Part shown: piece after piece, positions 38,703 through 49,703 of the stretch | Numbering within the stretch: position 1 is the first letter of the stretch | How the letters are laid out: the number at the start of each line of letters is the position of its first letter | Assembly (NCBI GenBank): GCA_022009795.1 | Contig: CP091724.1 | Location: forward strand, 434,001-498,000 | Direction of reading: 5' to 3' | Origin: Anaerotruncus sp. | Lineage (GTDB): Bacteria > Bacillota > Clostridia > Oscillospirales > Acutalibacteraceae | Length of the DNA: 64,000 nt | Program-made: the position numbers and the translations under genes | The notes under the pieces: model-generated | Told to the model about the DNA's origin: nothing | Database searches by the model: none | What the model saw: the letters and a program-made list of their open reading frames with translations, nothing else

Positions 38703-38890
38703 AAACATCACCTCCGTCAAAATATGTAATTATTATATTATTATCTTGCCGCGATTTCAAGGGTAATTATCAACTGTTCATATTAAATTATAAATGTTTT
38801 GCCGCTGTATGAAGAATTTGCATTATTCCTTTGTTTGGTGTAAACAAAAAAAGATTGCCTTTTTCTTGTAAAAAAACAACCTAAAAAAAC

Positions 38891-38920
38891 TTGTTAATTT
38901 TTGCCCACATATGATATACT
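38891..38920 (+). promoter_or_regulatory. Sigma-A type promoter of fhs
   Basis: TTGTTA at 38891-38896 and TATACT at 38915-38920, 18 bp apart, 44 bases before the fhs start. Confidence 0.65.
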
Positions 38921-38964
38921 TATAAAAACAAATTATTAAATCATGCTTTCGGGAGTGTTTTTTT

Positions 38965-40639
38965 ATGCTTAGTGATATTGAAATTGCTCGTAATTCAGAT
39001 ATGAAAAAAATAACCGAAGTTGCTTCCTCAATCGGTATATCCGAAAGTGAGTTGGAGCTTTACGGTAAATATAAGGCAAAGCTTTCCGACGATTTGCTCA
39101 AAAGGCTTGAAAACAAGAAAAACGGTAAGCTGATTCTTGTTACGGCTGTTAATCCAACACCTGCCGGAGAGGGTAAAACCACCGTTACGGTAGGACTCGG
39201 TGAAGCCATGAAAAAAATAGGGAAAAAAGCTGTTATTGCACTTCGCGAGCCTTCACTCGGCCCGTATTCGGCATTAAAGGCGGAGCCGCAGGCGGCGGCT
39301 ACAGTCAGGTTGTGCCTATGGAGGAAATCAACCTTCATTTCACGGGTGATATGCACGCCATAACAAGCGCAAATAATCTTATGTGCGCAATGCTTGATAA
39401 CAGCATTCAGCAGGGAAATGAGCTTGATATCGATCCTCGCACCATTCAGGTTAAGCGCTGCCTCGATATGAATGACCGTGCACTTCGCAATATAATTTGC
39501 GGCCTCGGCGGAAAGAAAAACGGAGTTCCAAGAGAGGATCATTTCATTATCACCGTCGCTTCGGAAATTATGGCAATTCTTTGCCTTGCAAGCGATGTTT
39601 TTGATTTAAAAAAGCGTCTCGGTAATATTCTTGTGGCTTATAATTACAGCGGCGAACCGGTTTATTGCCGCGATATAAAGGCAAACGGCTCGATGACTGT
39701 TTTGCTTAAGGAAGCCATTAAGCCGAATTTAATTCAAACTCTTGAAAACAATCCTGCAATCATGCACGGCGGTCCGTTTGCAAACATCGCACACGGCTGC
39801 AACTCTGTTCGTGCCACAAAAGCGGCTCTCAAGCTCGGCGATTACGCTATCACGGAGGCAGGCTTCGGCTCCGATTTAGGCGCCGAAAAATTTATGGATA
39901 TAAAATGTCGCCTTGCAGGGTTTGTTCCAAGCTGCATTGTGCTTGTTTCAACAGTAAGGTCAATGAAATATAACGGCGGTGTTGCTAAAGAGGATTTGGC
40001 AAAAAGAAAATATCGAGTCCTTGAAAAAAAGGCTCCGTTAATCTCGGCGCGCATATCGAAAAATCTTAAAAAAATTCGGTGTTCCCGTTGTTGTTGCGAT
40101 AAATCATTTTTTTATGCCGACACCGATGCGGAAATAGAATATATTAAAGGAATTTTTGTGCGCAGGCAGGCGCTGAGGTTGCAGTCACAAAATGCTTTGC
40201 AGAAGGCGGCAACGGCTCTGTTGAGCTTGCTCAAAGGGTTGTTGAGGCTTGCGAAAAAGAAAACAACTTTAAGCCTCTTTATCCGATTGATATGCCGGTT
40301 TATGATAAGATAGAAACAATCGCCCGTGAAATATACGGCGCAGACGGCGTTGATTACACGGCTGCAGCTAAAAAAAGTATTGATGACTTTGTTAAGCTCG
40401 GTGCAGATAAAATGCCTGTTTGCATTGCAAAAACACAATACAGTCTTTCGGATAATCCAAAGCTTCTCGGCAGGCCTCACGGCTTCAGAATAACCATAAC
40501 CTCTGCCGATCTTTCAAACGGTGCGGGCTTTTTGGTTTGCCGCACGGGTTCCGTAATGACAATGCCGGGCCTTTCTAAAAAACCGGCGGCGTTCGGTATA
40601 GATATTGATGATTCGGGCAATACGGTGGGACTTTTCTGA
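38965..40639 (+). CDS. fhs: Formate-tetrahydrofolate ligase (frameshifts)
   Basis: Makes 10-formyltetrahydrofolate from formate, ATP and tetrahydrofolate, feeding purine synthesis and one-carbon metabolism. About 558 residues, the usual length. The ATP-binding PTPAGEGKTTVTVGL, GGAAGGGYSQVVPMEEINLHFTGD, CSVRATKAALKLGDYAITEAGFGSDLGAEKF-type region and the end MTMPGLSKKPAAFGIDID are present. Breaks lie near 39257 (a missing G), around 39990-40080 and 40130-40175. It stands alone behind its own promoter. The presence of fhs alone does not show a Wood-Ljungdahl pathway. Confidence 0.95.
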
Positions 40640-40640
40640 T

Positions 40641-41073
40641 ATGCGTGAATATATTTCAAAAAGCTATGAGGAAACTGTTTCCTTTGCTTCGGATTTTGCA
40701 AAATCGCTGCCCAAGGGCGCGGTTATTGCTTATTTGGGCGACTTGGGTGCAGGAAAAACAGCTTTCACAACCGGTCTCGCCAAGGGCTTGGGCATAACCT
40801 GTGATGTTTCTTCGCCAACCTTTGCAATATGCAATGAATATCGCGAAAACGGCGTCGTTCTTTGCCACTTTGATATGTATAGGGTTGATGGATGGGATGA
40901 TCTTTATTCCACTGCGTTTTTTGATTATTTAGACAGTGGTGCCTATATGGCAATTGAATGGAGCGAAAAATGTTTACGGCGCTCTGCCCGACGATGCTGT
41001 TATGATTGAAATTACAAAGCTTTCGGAAAATGAAAGAAAGTTTCAAATATATAAGAAAGAGGAACGCAAATAA
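40641..41073 (+). CDS. tsaE: tRNA threonylcarbamoyladenosine ATPase TsaE (frameshift)
   Basis: ATPase subunit of the TsaBDE complex that puts threonylcarbamoyl on adenine 37 of ANN-reading tRNAs. About 144 residues: Walker A GDLGAGKTAFTTGLAKGLG (near residue 34), SSPTFAICNEY, and CHFDMYRVDGWDDLYSTAF, then AIEWSEKC. A shift near 40975 joins LGALPDDAVMIEI to the rest. ATG 40641 lies just after the fhs stop. Its TAATG overlap with tsaB shows coupling, the standard tsaE-tsaB order. Confidence 0.9.
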
Positions 41074-41760
41074 TGCTTTTTGCTTTCTGTTGATTCTTCG
41101 GCAGTAACCGCTTCTGCGGCACTGACGGAAAACGGCAATATTATTAAAAGTGAATTTTTAAATGCCGGGCTCACACACAGTGAAACTCTTATGCCTATGA
41201 TTGATAAGGTTATGCAAGGCTTTGATTATTCAAAGCTTGATGCAATTGCAATTTCGGCAGGCCCCGGCTCGTTTACGGGCGTTCGTATAGGCGTTGCAAC
41301 CGTTAAGGGGCTTGCATTTGTTAACAATACTCCGTGCATTCCTGTTTCAACGCTTGAGGCTGCCGCTTATAATTTTGCAAATGAAAATGCCGTCATTTGC
41401 GCAGTTATGGATGCCAGGCGTATGCAGTTTTATAATGCTTTGTTTAAGGCTGAAAACGGTAAAATAATTCGTTTGTGTGAAGACAGGGCAATCGGCCTAA
41501 AAAGAGCTTTTTGCCTCAGATTTCAGAGTATGACAGGGTTATCGCCGTTGGCGCCGGTGCTAAGCTTCTTTGCAATAATGCGGGGCTTGATAATCTTGAA
41601 TGTCCGCCGGGAGATGCTTTTTTTATCAATCTGCCGTCGGCGTTGCTGCGGCCGCACAAAAATAAAGAAAAAAATCAATCCGGCCGCTCTTATGCCCGTT
41701 TATTTAAGGTTAAGTCAGGCGGAAAGAGAGCTTAAATTAAAAATAAGCTGTTGCTTTTAA
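41073..41760 (+). CDS. tsaB: tRNA threonylcarbamoyladenosine protein TsaB (frameshifts)
   Basis: Inactive kinase-fold partner (YeaZ) of TsaD. About 229 residues: ILSVDSSAVTASAAL-type opening reached after a shift in the T run at 41076-41083, LTHSETLMPMIDKVM, the hallmark AGPGSFTGVRIGVATVKGLAF, VMDARRMQFYNALF, and the C-terminal ALMPVYLRLSQAERE. Breaks also near 41505 and 41640-41690. tsaD and rimI, often next, are not here; rpiB follows after 91 bases. Confidence 0.88.
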
Positions 41761-41851
41761 TTTATCGGCTTTGCCGAAACCCATAATAACGGTTGCTGCT
41801 GCCGTTTTGTGGAATAATATATTTATGTAGCTGAAAGGTATTGGTGTTAAT

Positions 41852-42302
41852 ATGATAGCGTTAGGTTCAGATCATGCAGGATTTCCGCTTAAGCAGGAAA
41901 TAATGAAGCATTTTGATGAAATCGGTGTTGAGTATAAGGATTACGGTTGCTACTCACCGGAAAGATTTGATTATGCCATTGCGGCTCAAAAAGCTTGCGA
42001 TGCCGTTGTTTCCGGTGATTGCGATAAGGCGATTCTTTGCTGCGGAACGGGAATCGGAATTTCTATGGCGGCAAATAAGGTAAAAGGGAATTCGTGCGGC
42101 AGCGTGTTCCGATTATTTCAGCGCTAAATATACAAGGCTTCATAATGATGCAAACTGCCTTTGCCTTGGCGACAGAGTAGTTGGTGCCGGTCTTGCGCTT
42201 GAGCTTGTTGATGTGTTTATCAACACCGGATTTGAGGGTGGCCGCCACGCAACAAGAGTCAACCAAATTATGGATATTGAAGCCGGCAAAAAGCTTTATT
42301 AA
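41852..42302 (+). CDS. rpiB: Ribose-5-phosphate isomerase B (one frameshift)
   Basis: Interconverts ribose 5-phosphate and ribulose 5-phosphate in the pentose phosphate pathway. About 149 residues: MIALGSDHAGFPLKQEI with the conserved Asp-His-Ala-Gly, LCCGTGIGISMAANKV with the catalytic cysteine, and AKYTRLHNDANCLCLGDRVVG with the arginine/histidine pair. An extra A near 42091 breaks the frame after KVKG, and the corrected text is IRAAACSDYFSAKY. Start 41852 follows GAAAGGT. A strong terminator follows after about 85 bases. Confidence 0.93.
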
Positions 42303-42387
42303 GCTTAAACGCATATACGGCGAAAGCGGGCTATCGCATAAAGAAGAATGCGGTTTAATCGTTTCGAGCTTTGCCGATTGAATTATT

Positions 42388-42427
42388 AAAGCTCCTGTTA
42401 ATACCTAGGTGTTAACAGGAGCTTTTT
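42388..42427 (+). terminator. Rho-independent terminator after rpiB
   Basis: AAAGCTCCTGTTAA (42388-42401) pairs with TTAACAGGAGCTTTT (42412-42426), a perfect 13-14 bp stem with a T tract. Confidence 0.93.
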
Positions 42428-42457
42428 GTGCACACCGAACAAAAATGTATGCATAAA

Positions 42458-42482
42458 AATCGGGCAGCAGCTGCTGCCCGAT
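42458..42482 (-). terminator. Terminator of the minus-strand lipoprotein gene
   Basis: Palindrome CGGGCAGCAG/CTGCTGCCCG at 42461-42480, with ATTTTTAT following on the minus strand. Confidence 0.8.
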
Positions 42483-42510
42483 TTAATATTTGTTTTTTTA
42501 TTAGCTCCAT

Positions 42511-43450
42511 TTAAGTGCTTTTAACGGAAAATCCAAGGCTTGAATCAAGCTTGTTTTTTTGAATAACGGCTTCAACCTTTGTGGCTTTGCAGTCGCTTCC
42601 GTTTGCGGCTTTTACCGTGCCGATAACCTTGTAATAGTTGTTGTTGCCCAAATTTTGGATTTCTGTTATGGTAACCTCATGAGTTGCCGCTTCATAATCA
42701 GAAGTTATCTTGAATGTGTCGTTGTCGCTGTTGTATGTTATCGGTGCAGCGTTTGTTGCACCGTTGCCCGTGTACGAATTGCATTCGGTTTTAAACGAAA
42801 CAACTGTTCTGTCAAAATAATTAAATAAATCTATAACAACTGTGCCGCTTGCGAAAGAGCTTGTGTTAAGATTCTCGCGCTCAAGCATCCAGCAGGCAAC
42901 ATGTGTTGCTATTGAAATGGGCACTTGATCAGTGTTTTCGTAGCTTGCCATATAAAGATAGGGGACCTCAAGCATGTGGGTAACGGTTGCCACATCTGCG
43001 TTGCTGAATTTAACCTTTTTTTGCCGCTTGCGCTTGTGGAGGGAACTTTTATGTCGTCAAACGGCAGGGTGGTCAGTTCCTTTTTTTGTTTCTTCACCGT
43101 CTGTTTTTGTTCGGAACATTAGGTCTGTCTTCTTGCTTGTTTGGCGTTTTTCTGTTGTCATCTGAATCTGTATTAGCCTTAGTTTCAGGTGTCTTTTCAC
43201 CGCGATTTTTCGGATGCTTTATAACTTTGCCCGTTCTATTGCCGTTGTCATCTATAACATAAGCTTTGTCGCCGTCATATTCAACTGCAACTGTGTTGCC
43301 GTCTTCGTCTTCTTCAAAGCCGAATTCCTGTGCGCTGTCCTCAAGTCCGCCGCTTGGCGTTTCGTTGTCGGTATTTTTTTTACTGCAGCCTGCAAAAACT
43401 GTGGCTGCCATTGCAACACATATCAGAACAATTCCTATTTTTTTAAACAT
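42511..43450 (-). CDS. Putative lipoprotein, unknown function (frameshifts)
   Basis: About 313 residues once shifts near 43094 and 43022 are joined. The N-terminus is a lipoprotein signal peptide: KKIGIVLICVAMAATVFAGC with the lipobox VFAGC (cysteine near residue 22). A low-complexity acidic then basic, Pro/Asn-rich linker follows (about residues 23-120), typical of a surface tether, then an apparently folded C-terminal domain of about 190 residues (VKFSNADVATVTHMLEVPYLYMASYEN, HVACWMLERENL, FNYFDRTVVSFKTECN). ATG 43450 follows AAGGGGTG. No family is recognised. The two halves could be separate genes, but the second lacks a good start. Confidence 0.65.
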
Positions 43451-43600
43451 AAATTGCACCCCTTGGCTATGTAATATATACATTATATATAAGTTTTTTT
43501 AACAAAAAGTAAACATATGCTATATAGTTTTTATATAATAATTCACGAATAATTTACAAGAAATACATAATTTGATGTATAATTAAATAAGGTGATTGAT

Positions 43601-44138
43601 TTGAAAAAAATTCCGTAAAAACCGCCGTCGGCGGGCTTTGCGCAGCGCTTTCGATTGTGCTGATGTTTTTTTGGGCGGCATATCAAGCGTGTTTGTTTAT
43701 GCCGTGCCAATGCTGCTCGGAACCCTTATGTGCATGCTTAAAAAAACTTTCGGTGCCCGCTGTGCAATCGGCGTTTATATCTCCGTTTCGATACTCTCTT
43801 TTGTGCTTGTTGCCAATAAGGAATGTGTTTTGATGTATGTGCTGTTTTTCGGCTATTATCCTATAATCAAGGATTCGGTTGAAAAAATAAAATGCAGGCC
43901 GTTTATGCTTTTGGCAAAGTTTTTAACCTTTAATCTTTGCATAGCGGCGGCAGAACTTGTTTCGTTTTATGCTTTCGGTATTCCTTTTTTTGACGACGGC
44001 AAATTTTCCGTTTGGTTTATAGTGCTTTTTGCAGCTTTGATGAATCTTTTGTTTGTGCTTTATGATATTATGCTCAACAGATTTTATCTTTTTTATCAAC
44101 TGAAGCTTGAAAAAAGAGTAAAAAAATTGCTTAAATGA
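43601..44138 (+). CDS. Multi-pass membrane protein, unknown (frameshifts at the start)
   Basis: About 178 residues with five to six hydrophobic helices. TTG 43601 after AAGGTGAT starts KKNSVKTAVGGLCAALSIVLM, which continues after shifts near 43612 and 43668 into LGGISSVFVYAVPMLLG. The opening (a basic stretch, then TAxGGLxAALS) resembles the S components of energy-coupling-factor vitamin transporters and related Clostridia membrane proteins, but no substrate can be given. It ends with a charged tail EKRVKKLLK. It converges with alanine racemase across a shared hairpin. Confidence 0.6.
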
Positions 44139-44149
44139 GTAAAATTTAC

Positions 44150-44190
44150 GGCGGCGCTCGGGAAGTTAAATTCTCGGCGCCGCCTTTTTA
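44150..44190. terminator. Bidirectional terminator
   Basis: GGCGGCGC (44150-44157) pairs with GCGCCGCC (44177-44184), followed by TTTTTA. It lies between the convergent membrane protein gene and alr. Confidence 0.8.
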
Positions 44191-45276
44191 TTATTTATAT
44201 ATTCTTTTGATTCGCGGATTAACAAGCAGGGGCGATATGTCCACGCTTGCCACATCACCGATTTTAACATCGGAATCGGTGATATCTATTGCAGTGTGCG
44301 AAAGTCCGATCTCACCGATAACATGAAACATTCTGCCGTTTATGCGCATATACATTTGCTTCTTTTTTAAATATTGCTTGATTGCACCGAGTGCAAACCG
44401 AAAATCTGCAGTTTCGCGCTCCTTTTGCAAACCGAAGCCGTCGTAATGACCGATGGGCACAATCGCAATTTTAGTTTCTCGTTTTGTTTTTAAACAGCCC
44501 GTTGTAGCCGATTGAATACCCTGCAGGCACGGTTTTGATTTCTATAACTTCGGCCTCAAGGCTTCCGAGCCTGTGAAGCGGTGTTTTGCTTTTGGTTATA
44601 ACTCTGCCCGTGAATGCCGAGCCTATGCGAACTGCGTCCATTGAAACTCCGTCAACATTAAGCAGAGCGGGGGAGTTTGAGCAATGCGCAACGCCCGTTT
44701 CGTAACCCGCTTTTTGAATTTGGCTTATGCAGTCCTTAAATATAGTAAGCTGTGCTTTTGTGAGTTCGGCATTTCTGAATGCACTTGAAAAATGTGTGTA
44801 AATTCCGCAAAACTCCAAATTGCTTGCCTTGTAGCAGTCAATAGCTTCCTGAATTTGGCTCGGCATAAAGCCGTATCTGCCCATGCCCGTGTCAATTTTT
44901 TTAAATGGCATTTTTGTGTTTTTACGCCGAGTTTTTTTGAAACTTCGTTCATAATTCTGCAAGCCTCGGAAGAGCCGATTGTTGCAATGCATCCGTTTTT
45001 CGGCAATTATTTTTTTGCCTCCGCTTCAATGCAGGTGGAACGCATAATAAGAATGTCGTTTTCGTCGCTCAGAATTTCTTTAAGAACGGGAATGTCCGTC
45101 ACTTCGGTAACGGCAAAGGTTTTGATTCCGTTTTCAAGCAGCACTTTCGTTAGCTCGCAAATTCCGAAGCCGTAGCCGTTGCCCTTAACAACGCCGATAA
45201 CGGGAACTCCCGCTTTTTCTTTAATGTATTCGATGTTTTCTTTCAGCCCTTGGCTGTCTATCACATATCTGCTCAT
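44191..45276 (-). CDS. alr: Alanine racemase (frameshifts)
   Basis: PLP enzyme making D-alanine for peptidoglycan. About 361 residues: VIDSQGLKENIEYIK, the PLP lysine in GVVKGNGYGFGICEL (the usual motif is VVKANAYGHG), KKIDTGMGRYGFMP, GIYTHFSSA, HCSNSPALLN, VRIGSAFTGRV, and the second catalytic region PAGYSIGYNGLF. Breaks lie near 45007, 44905-44925 and 44475. The C-terminal domain (IAIVPIGHYDGFG onward) is complete. It follows femAB on the same strand, consistent with cell-wall synthesis. The Gly/Phe changes in the lysine motif leave the lysine and tyrosine intact. Confidence 0.88.
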
Positions 45277-45299
45277 TTGTTGCTCCGCCGTTTATCTGC

Positions 45300-46334
45300 T
45301 TACAGCTTCTTTTTTAATTCCATTGCAAGGTTGTACATATTATATACCGGCTTGTTGATAACATAATCGAATTCGCCTATAAATTCTTTCATATAGCCGC
45401 CGAAGCCGTGCTTAAATCTCCAAAGCCCGTAATGCGGATTTTCGGGATTTTGGCAATCGCCGCTGATTCCGCCGAAATCGTAAACCTCGCAGCCGATTTC
45501 AAGGCCCCATTTCATCATTGCCCATTGCAAAGCATAGTTGGGGTATACATTTCTGTGCGCGTTTGAGGAAGCACCGTATTGGTATTTCATAACATTTTTG
45601 CCCCATTTAATGGCAATTGTGCCGGCAATGGCTTTGCCCTCGTAATAAGCCATGTAAAGCCTTGCATCCTCGCCCATGCAGTCGAGTATTTTTTCGAAGT
45701 ATTCCTTGGGGCGTGTTGAAAATCCGTCTCTTTCTCCGGTTTCGTGCATTATGCGAACAAAATCGTCAAGCGCTTCGGTGCCCATAATTTTAACTTCAAC
45801 ACCTTTTTTCGGCGCTTTTCTTATTCTGTTTCTGTAGTCCGGCTTAAAGGTGAGCATAAGCTCGTCCTCGCTTAAGCCGTTGTAATCAAAGCAATATACG
45901 AATCTGGGCTGCACATTTTCAAAATCAAGGCAGCCGGGGTTCAGCTCCTTAAAGCCTTTTTCGATTAAATGCTGCTTATATGCCGTGTTTTGAACCACGA
46001 TTTCAGGGTCGATTTTAATGCAATATGCCTTGTATTCCTTTGCAAGCTGCTTAATGCCGTCAAACAAAGCGTCGAATGTTTCAAAATCATTTTCATCTGC
46101 CACAAATCCGCGGCAAATATAGAAAAGGGAATATTTGATAACCGGCACAAATCTTATCAGCGCCGCGGCACTGCCCTTGATTTCTCCGTTTTTGTCCTTA
46201 AGCATTATTGCTTCCCATTTCCAATTTGATTTAACCTTTGCCCATTTTGATGAATGCTGAAAAAGTCCTTTTGGGTGTCTTTTTATAAATTCTTCGTATT
46301 CGGCAAGATTGTCTTTATTAACTCTTTCTATCAT
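45300..46334 (-). CDS. FemAB family peptidoglycan bridge aminoacyltransferase
   Basis: An intact 344-residue protein of the FemABX family, which adds amino acids from aminoacyl-tRNA to the lipid II side chain. Visible are HPKGLFQHSSKWAKVKSNW (N-terminal domain), FKPDYRNRIRKAPKKGVEVKI with the conserved Tyr-Arg-Asn-Ile-like stretch, and the second GNAT-like half with YGASSNAHRNVYPNYALQWAMMKWG and DFGGISGD, YGLWRFKHGFGG. The length is nearer FemX-type single-residue transferases. alr follows on the same strand 23 bases later, so the two wall genes probably form an operon. Confidence 0.9.
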   Translation of the reverse strand: MIERVNKDNLAEYEEFIKRHPKGLFQHSSKWAKVKSNWKWEAIMLKDKNGEIKGSAAALIRFVPVIKYSLFYICRGFVADENDFETFDALFDGIKQLAKEYKAYCIKIDPEIVVQNTAYKQHLIEKGFKELNPGCLDFENVQPRFVYCFDYNGLSEDELMLTFKPDYRNRIRKAPKKGVEVKIMGTEALDDFVRIMHETGERDGFSTRPKEYFEKILDCMGEDARLYMAYYEGKAIAGTIAIKWGKNVMKYQYGASSNAHRNVYPNYALQWAMMKWGLEIGCEVYDFGGISGDCQNPENPHYGLWRFKHGFGGYMKEFIGEFDYVINKPVYNMYNLAMELKKKL

Positions 46335-46419
46335 AGTAATTCCACCTGCGTATGCAAATTTATCTGTTATTTATTATACATAATGTTGCCGATTTTGTCC
46401 ATATATGCAAACGGTTTTG

Positions 46420-46448
46420 TTGACTTTTATTAAAAAATATACTATTAT
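46420..46448 (+). promoter_or_regulatory. Promoter of lacZ with possible LacI-type operator
   Basis: TTGACT at 46420-46425 and TATTAT at 46443-46448, 17 bp apart. Just upstream ATGCAAACGGTTTTGT (46405-46420) has the AAAC-G-GTTT core of LacI/CcpA-family operators, although it departs from the full cre consensus. Confidence 0.6.
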
Positions 46449-46483
46449 ATTAAACAGTATATTTAATTTATGGGGTAATTATT

Positions 46484-49400
46484 ATGCAAAAACAGTTATG
46501 GGAAGATCCCAAGGTTATTAAAATCAATAAGGAAGACGGGCATGTTATCGCCATGCCGTTTGACAATGTTGATTCCGCAATCTCGGGCGAAGAAAGCAAA
46601 TACAAAAAATCGCTTAACGGCGAATGGAAATTTTATTGGCAGCGCGGCCTTGAAAATCAGCCGCAGAATTTTGAAAATCCGGAATTTAACGATAAGGAAT
46701 GGGATAATATCACGGTTCCCTCGGTTTGGCAAACGGAAGGCTATTCCGTGCCTTATTACTATGCAAGCACATTTCCGCGCGCTATCAGCAGAAGCAAGCA
46801 CAAAATTCCTTCGATAGATCATAAAATGCAGGAAATTGGCTTCTATCGCAAATCCTTTACTCTTGACAACTCTTGGAAAAAACGCGAAATATTCATTCAT
46901 TTCGGCGCGGCAAAGGCGGCGCTTGAAGTGTTTGTAAACGGTACCTTTGTGGGATACAGCCAAGGCTCAATGACTCCGCATGAATTTGATATTTCAAAGT
47001 ATGTTAAATTCGGCGAAGAAAATATCGTTTGCGCCAAGGTATACAGATATTCGGACGGCACTTATCTTGAGGATCAGGATATGTGGTGGCTTTGCGGCAT
47101 TTACAGAGAGGTTTATCTTTTTGCCGAAAGCCCTGTTTGCCTTCGTGATTTTTTCTTCAGAACAAAGCTGGATAACTATTATAAAGACGCTGAAATAGAT
47201 CTTGATTTATATATTAATAACTATGCAGGCTTAAAAAGGCAATGTAACTGCCGAGGCACACTTGATTTCCGATACGGGCAGGGAATTTCCGATTGCCGAG
47301 AAAACCGTGCCGCTCGGAATAAACAAAACAACGATTTCAATGAAATCGGAAATGAAAAAAATCTGAAAAAAATGGTCTGCCGAGCATCCCAATCTTTATA
47401 CTCTTGTTATCACCGTTAAGCACGGCGATGAAATCGCTGCCGTTAAAAACATATAAGGTAGGTTTCAAGCAGGTTGAAATCAAGGGCGAAAAAAATCTAT
47501 TTCAACGGTATGCCGCTTATGATCAGGGGCGTAAAACCGCCATGATTTCGACGCCGACCACGGCTGGGCGGTTCCGAGGGAAAGATATACTCAGGATCTT
47601 GATATAATGAAGCAGGTCAACATAAACGCTATCAGAACCTCGCATTATCCCGATGATCCTTATTTCTATGAAATGTGCAATAATTACGGCTTCTATGTTA
47701 TGGATGAATGTGAGGTTGAGTCTCACGGCGTAAGGCGTAAGGGCGTTCCGGGCAGCAATCCCATGTGGACTCAGGCTGTTACAGACAGAATGGAGCGCAT
47801 GGTGCTCAGAGACAGAAATAACCCCTGCATCTTTATGTGGAGCCTCGGAAATGAGGCGGGTGACGGCTCTAACTTTGCAGAAATGAAAAAAGCCGCTCTT
47901 GCTCTTGATGACACAAGGCAGTTCCACTATGAGGGCGATTTCAATCTTGACGGTTCTAAAAGTGATGTTATTTCAAGAATGTATCCCGTTGAAGATATCA
48001 TGAAAAAGCTTGGAAATAAAGAGGAAATTACGATTTCTCTTTATGATAATATCGCAAATCAGCTTGCGGCAGACAGCAAGCCAATCAGGCCGGAAATGTA
48101 TGTCGGCAAGCCCGTTCTTCTTTGCGAATATGCCCATTCCATGGAAAAACTCACTCGGCAATTTCCAGGAATATATGGATGATTTTGAAAAATACGATAA
48201 TATGTGCGGCGGCTTTATTTGGGATTTCGTGGATCAAACGATACATAAAGTCGGCGAGGACGGTAAAGATATGTGGCTTTACGGCGATGATTTCGCAAAG
48301 CTTGAGCCGCGTAAAAAGCCCGTTGATATTCCGAACACAACAGCGCTTGCAGGTTCAAACACATATTTCTGCGCAAACGGTATTATCGGCGCAGATCGTA
48401 TGCCTCATCCTCAAATTTATGAGGTAAAAAAGGTTTATGCCGAAATCAAAACCGAAGCTTTTGATATAAATAAAGGCACATATAAGGTTAAAAAAATAAG
48501 TTCCTTTTTCACTGATATTTCTTCTTTCACTTGCCGCTGGAGCGTTGAGGCGGAAGGCGATATTCTCGCCTCGGGTGAGCTTGATAAATTCGAGTGTGCG
48601 CCCCTTTCCGAAACATATATCACAATTCCTTACGATATAACCTCGTTCCCTGCGGATAAAGAGGTAGTTCTCACTGTTTCTTTCTATACCAAAAAGAAAA
48701 CTGCCGGCCTTAAATCAAATTACGAGGTTGCTTGGGATCAGTTTATTCTCAATCCTATGCCGCAGCCCGTTGAGCCTAAGGCTGAGGGCGATTTAAACTT
48801 TACACATAAGGGCAATTATGTTGAAGTTCTCGGCGACGGTTATGCCGTTAAAGTGGACAACGGCAGAATCACAAGTATTTCGATAGACGGCAGAGAAAAG
48901 CTTAAAGCTCCGCTTGAGCCGTATTATTTCCGCGCTCTCACGGATAATGATATAGATTCGCTTAATTTTGTGCCGCAAACAATTCCTTTCCATCCTTATT
49001 ATAAGTGGCGCTCGGCAAGCCATAAGGCAAAGGCCGTTAAAACAGAGGTTAAGGCCGGCGAGGACAATTGTGTTGAAATCCATGTTGCGTGGGATACTCC
49101 GCAGCTTAAAAATTCCGTTTCAACATATAAGATTTATCCCGATATGCGCATTTATGTTTACCACAGTGCCACACCCACGGCTAATATGGTTAAATTCGGT
49201 GCAAGGATGACTCTTGACGGCAGTATGGAATATGTTAATTGGTATGGCAGAGGTCCTCACGCAACTTATTGCGACAGAAAAACGGGAGCAAAGATTTCCT
49301 GCCATAAATCAACCGTTAAGGACCTTGAGTATCGTTATATGCGCCCGCAGGAAAGCTCAAACAGAACCGATGTTCGCTATTTCACGATAACGGATAAAAA

Positions 49401-49680
49401 AGGCAACGGTTTTAAGATTACATCTTATTTTGACAATCCTGTCAATTTCAGCGCGCATCATTACACGATAGAGGATCTTGAAAAGGCCACTCATGTGCAT
49501 AATATTCCATATAATAACGATATCACGGCTGTTAATATAGACCATAAATTACTCGGCGTAGGCGGCGATTTGCCCGGTCAGGCGTTTGTGCGCGAGCCGT
49601 ACACAATGAAAAAAGGCGTAAAGCAAAGCTACAGCTTTGCTATTCAGCCTGTTTTTGCCGAGAATAATAAGCAAAAGTAA
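46484..49680 (+). CDS. lacZ: Beta-galactosidase, LacZ-type GH2 (frameshifts)
   Basis: Large GH2 enzyme of about 1,065 residues, close to E. coli LacZ in length and domain order: sugar-binding domain (LNGEWKFYWQRG, PSVWQTEGYSVPYY), immunoglobulin-like domain, TIM barrel with IRTSHYPDDPYFYEMCNNYGFYV, acid/base glutamate in WSLGNEAGDG, nucleophile in LLCEYAHSMEN, GGFIWDFVDQ, and the C-terminal beta domain ending YSFAIQPVF. It hydrolyses terminal beta-D-galactosides. There is no signal peptide, so substrates must be imported. Breaks lie near 47235, 47365-47400, 47445, 47500, 47545 and 48165. ATG 46484 follows GGGGTAA. Confidence 0.93.
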
Positions 49681-49703
49681 TTAAAAAAATAACGGAGCGG
49701 CTT

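Noticed and set aside
38703..38964. A folate-type riboswitch before fhs
   Set aside because: The leader is short, AT-rich and has no conserved tetrahydrofolate aptamer sequence; only a plain promoter is seen.
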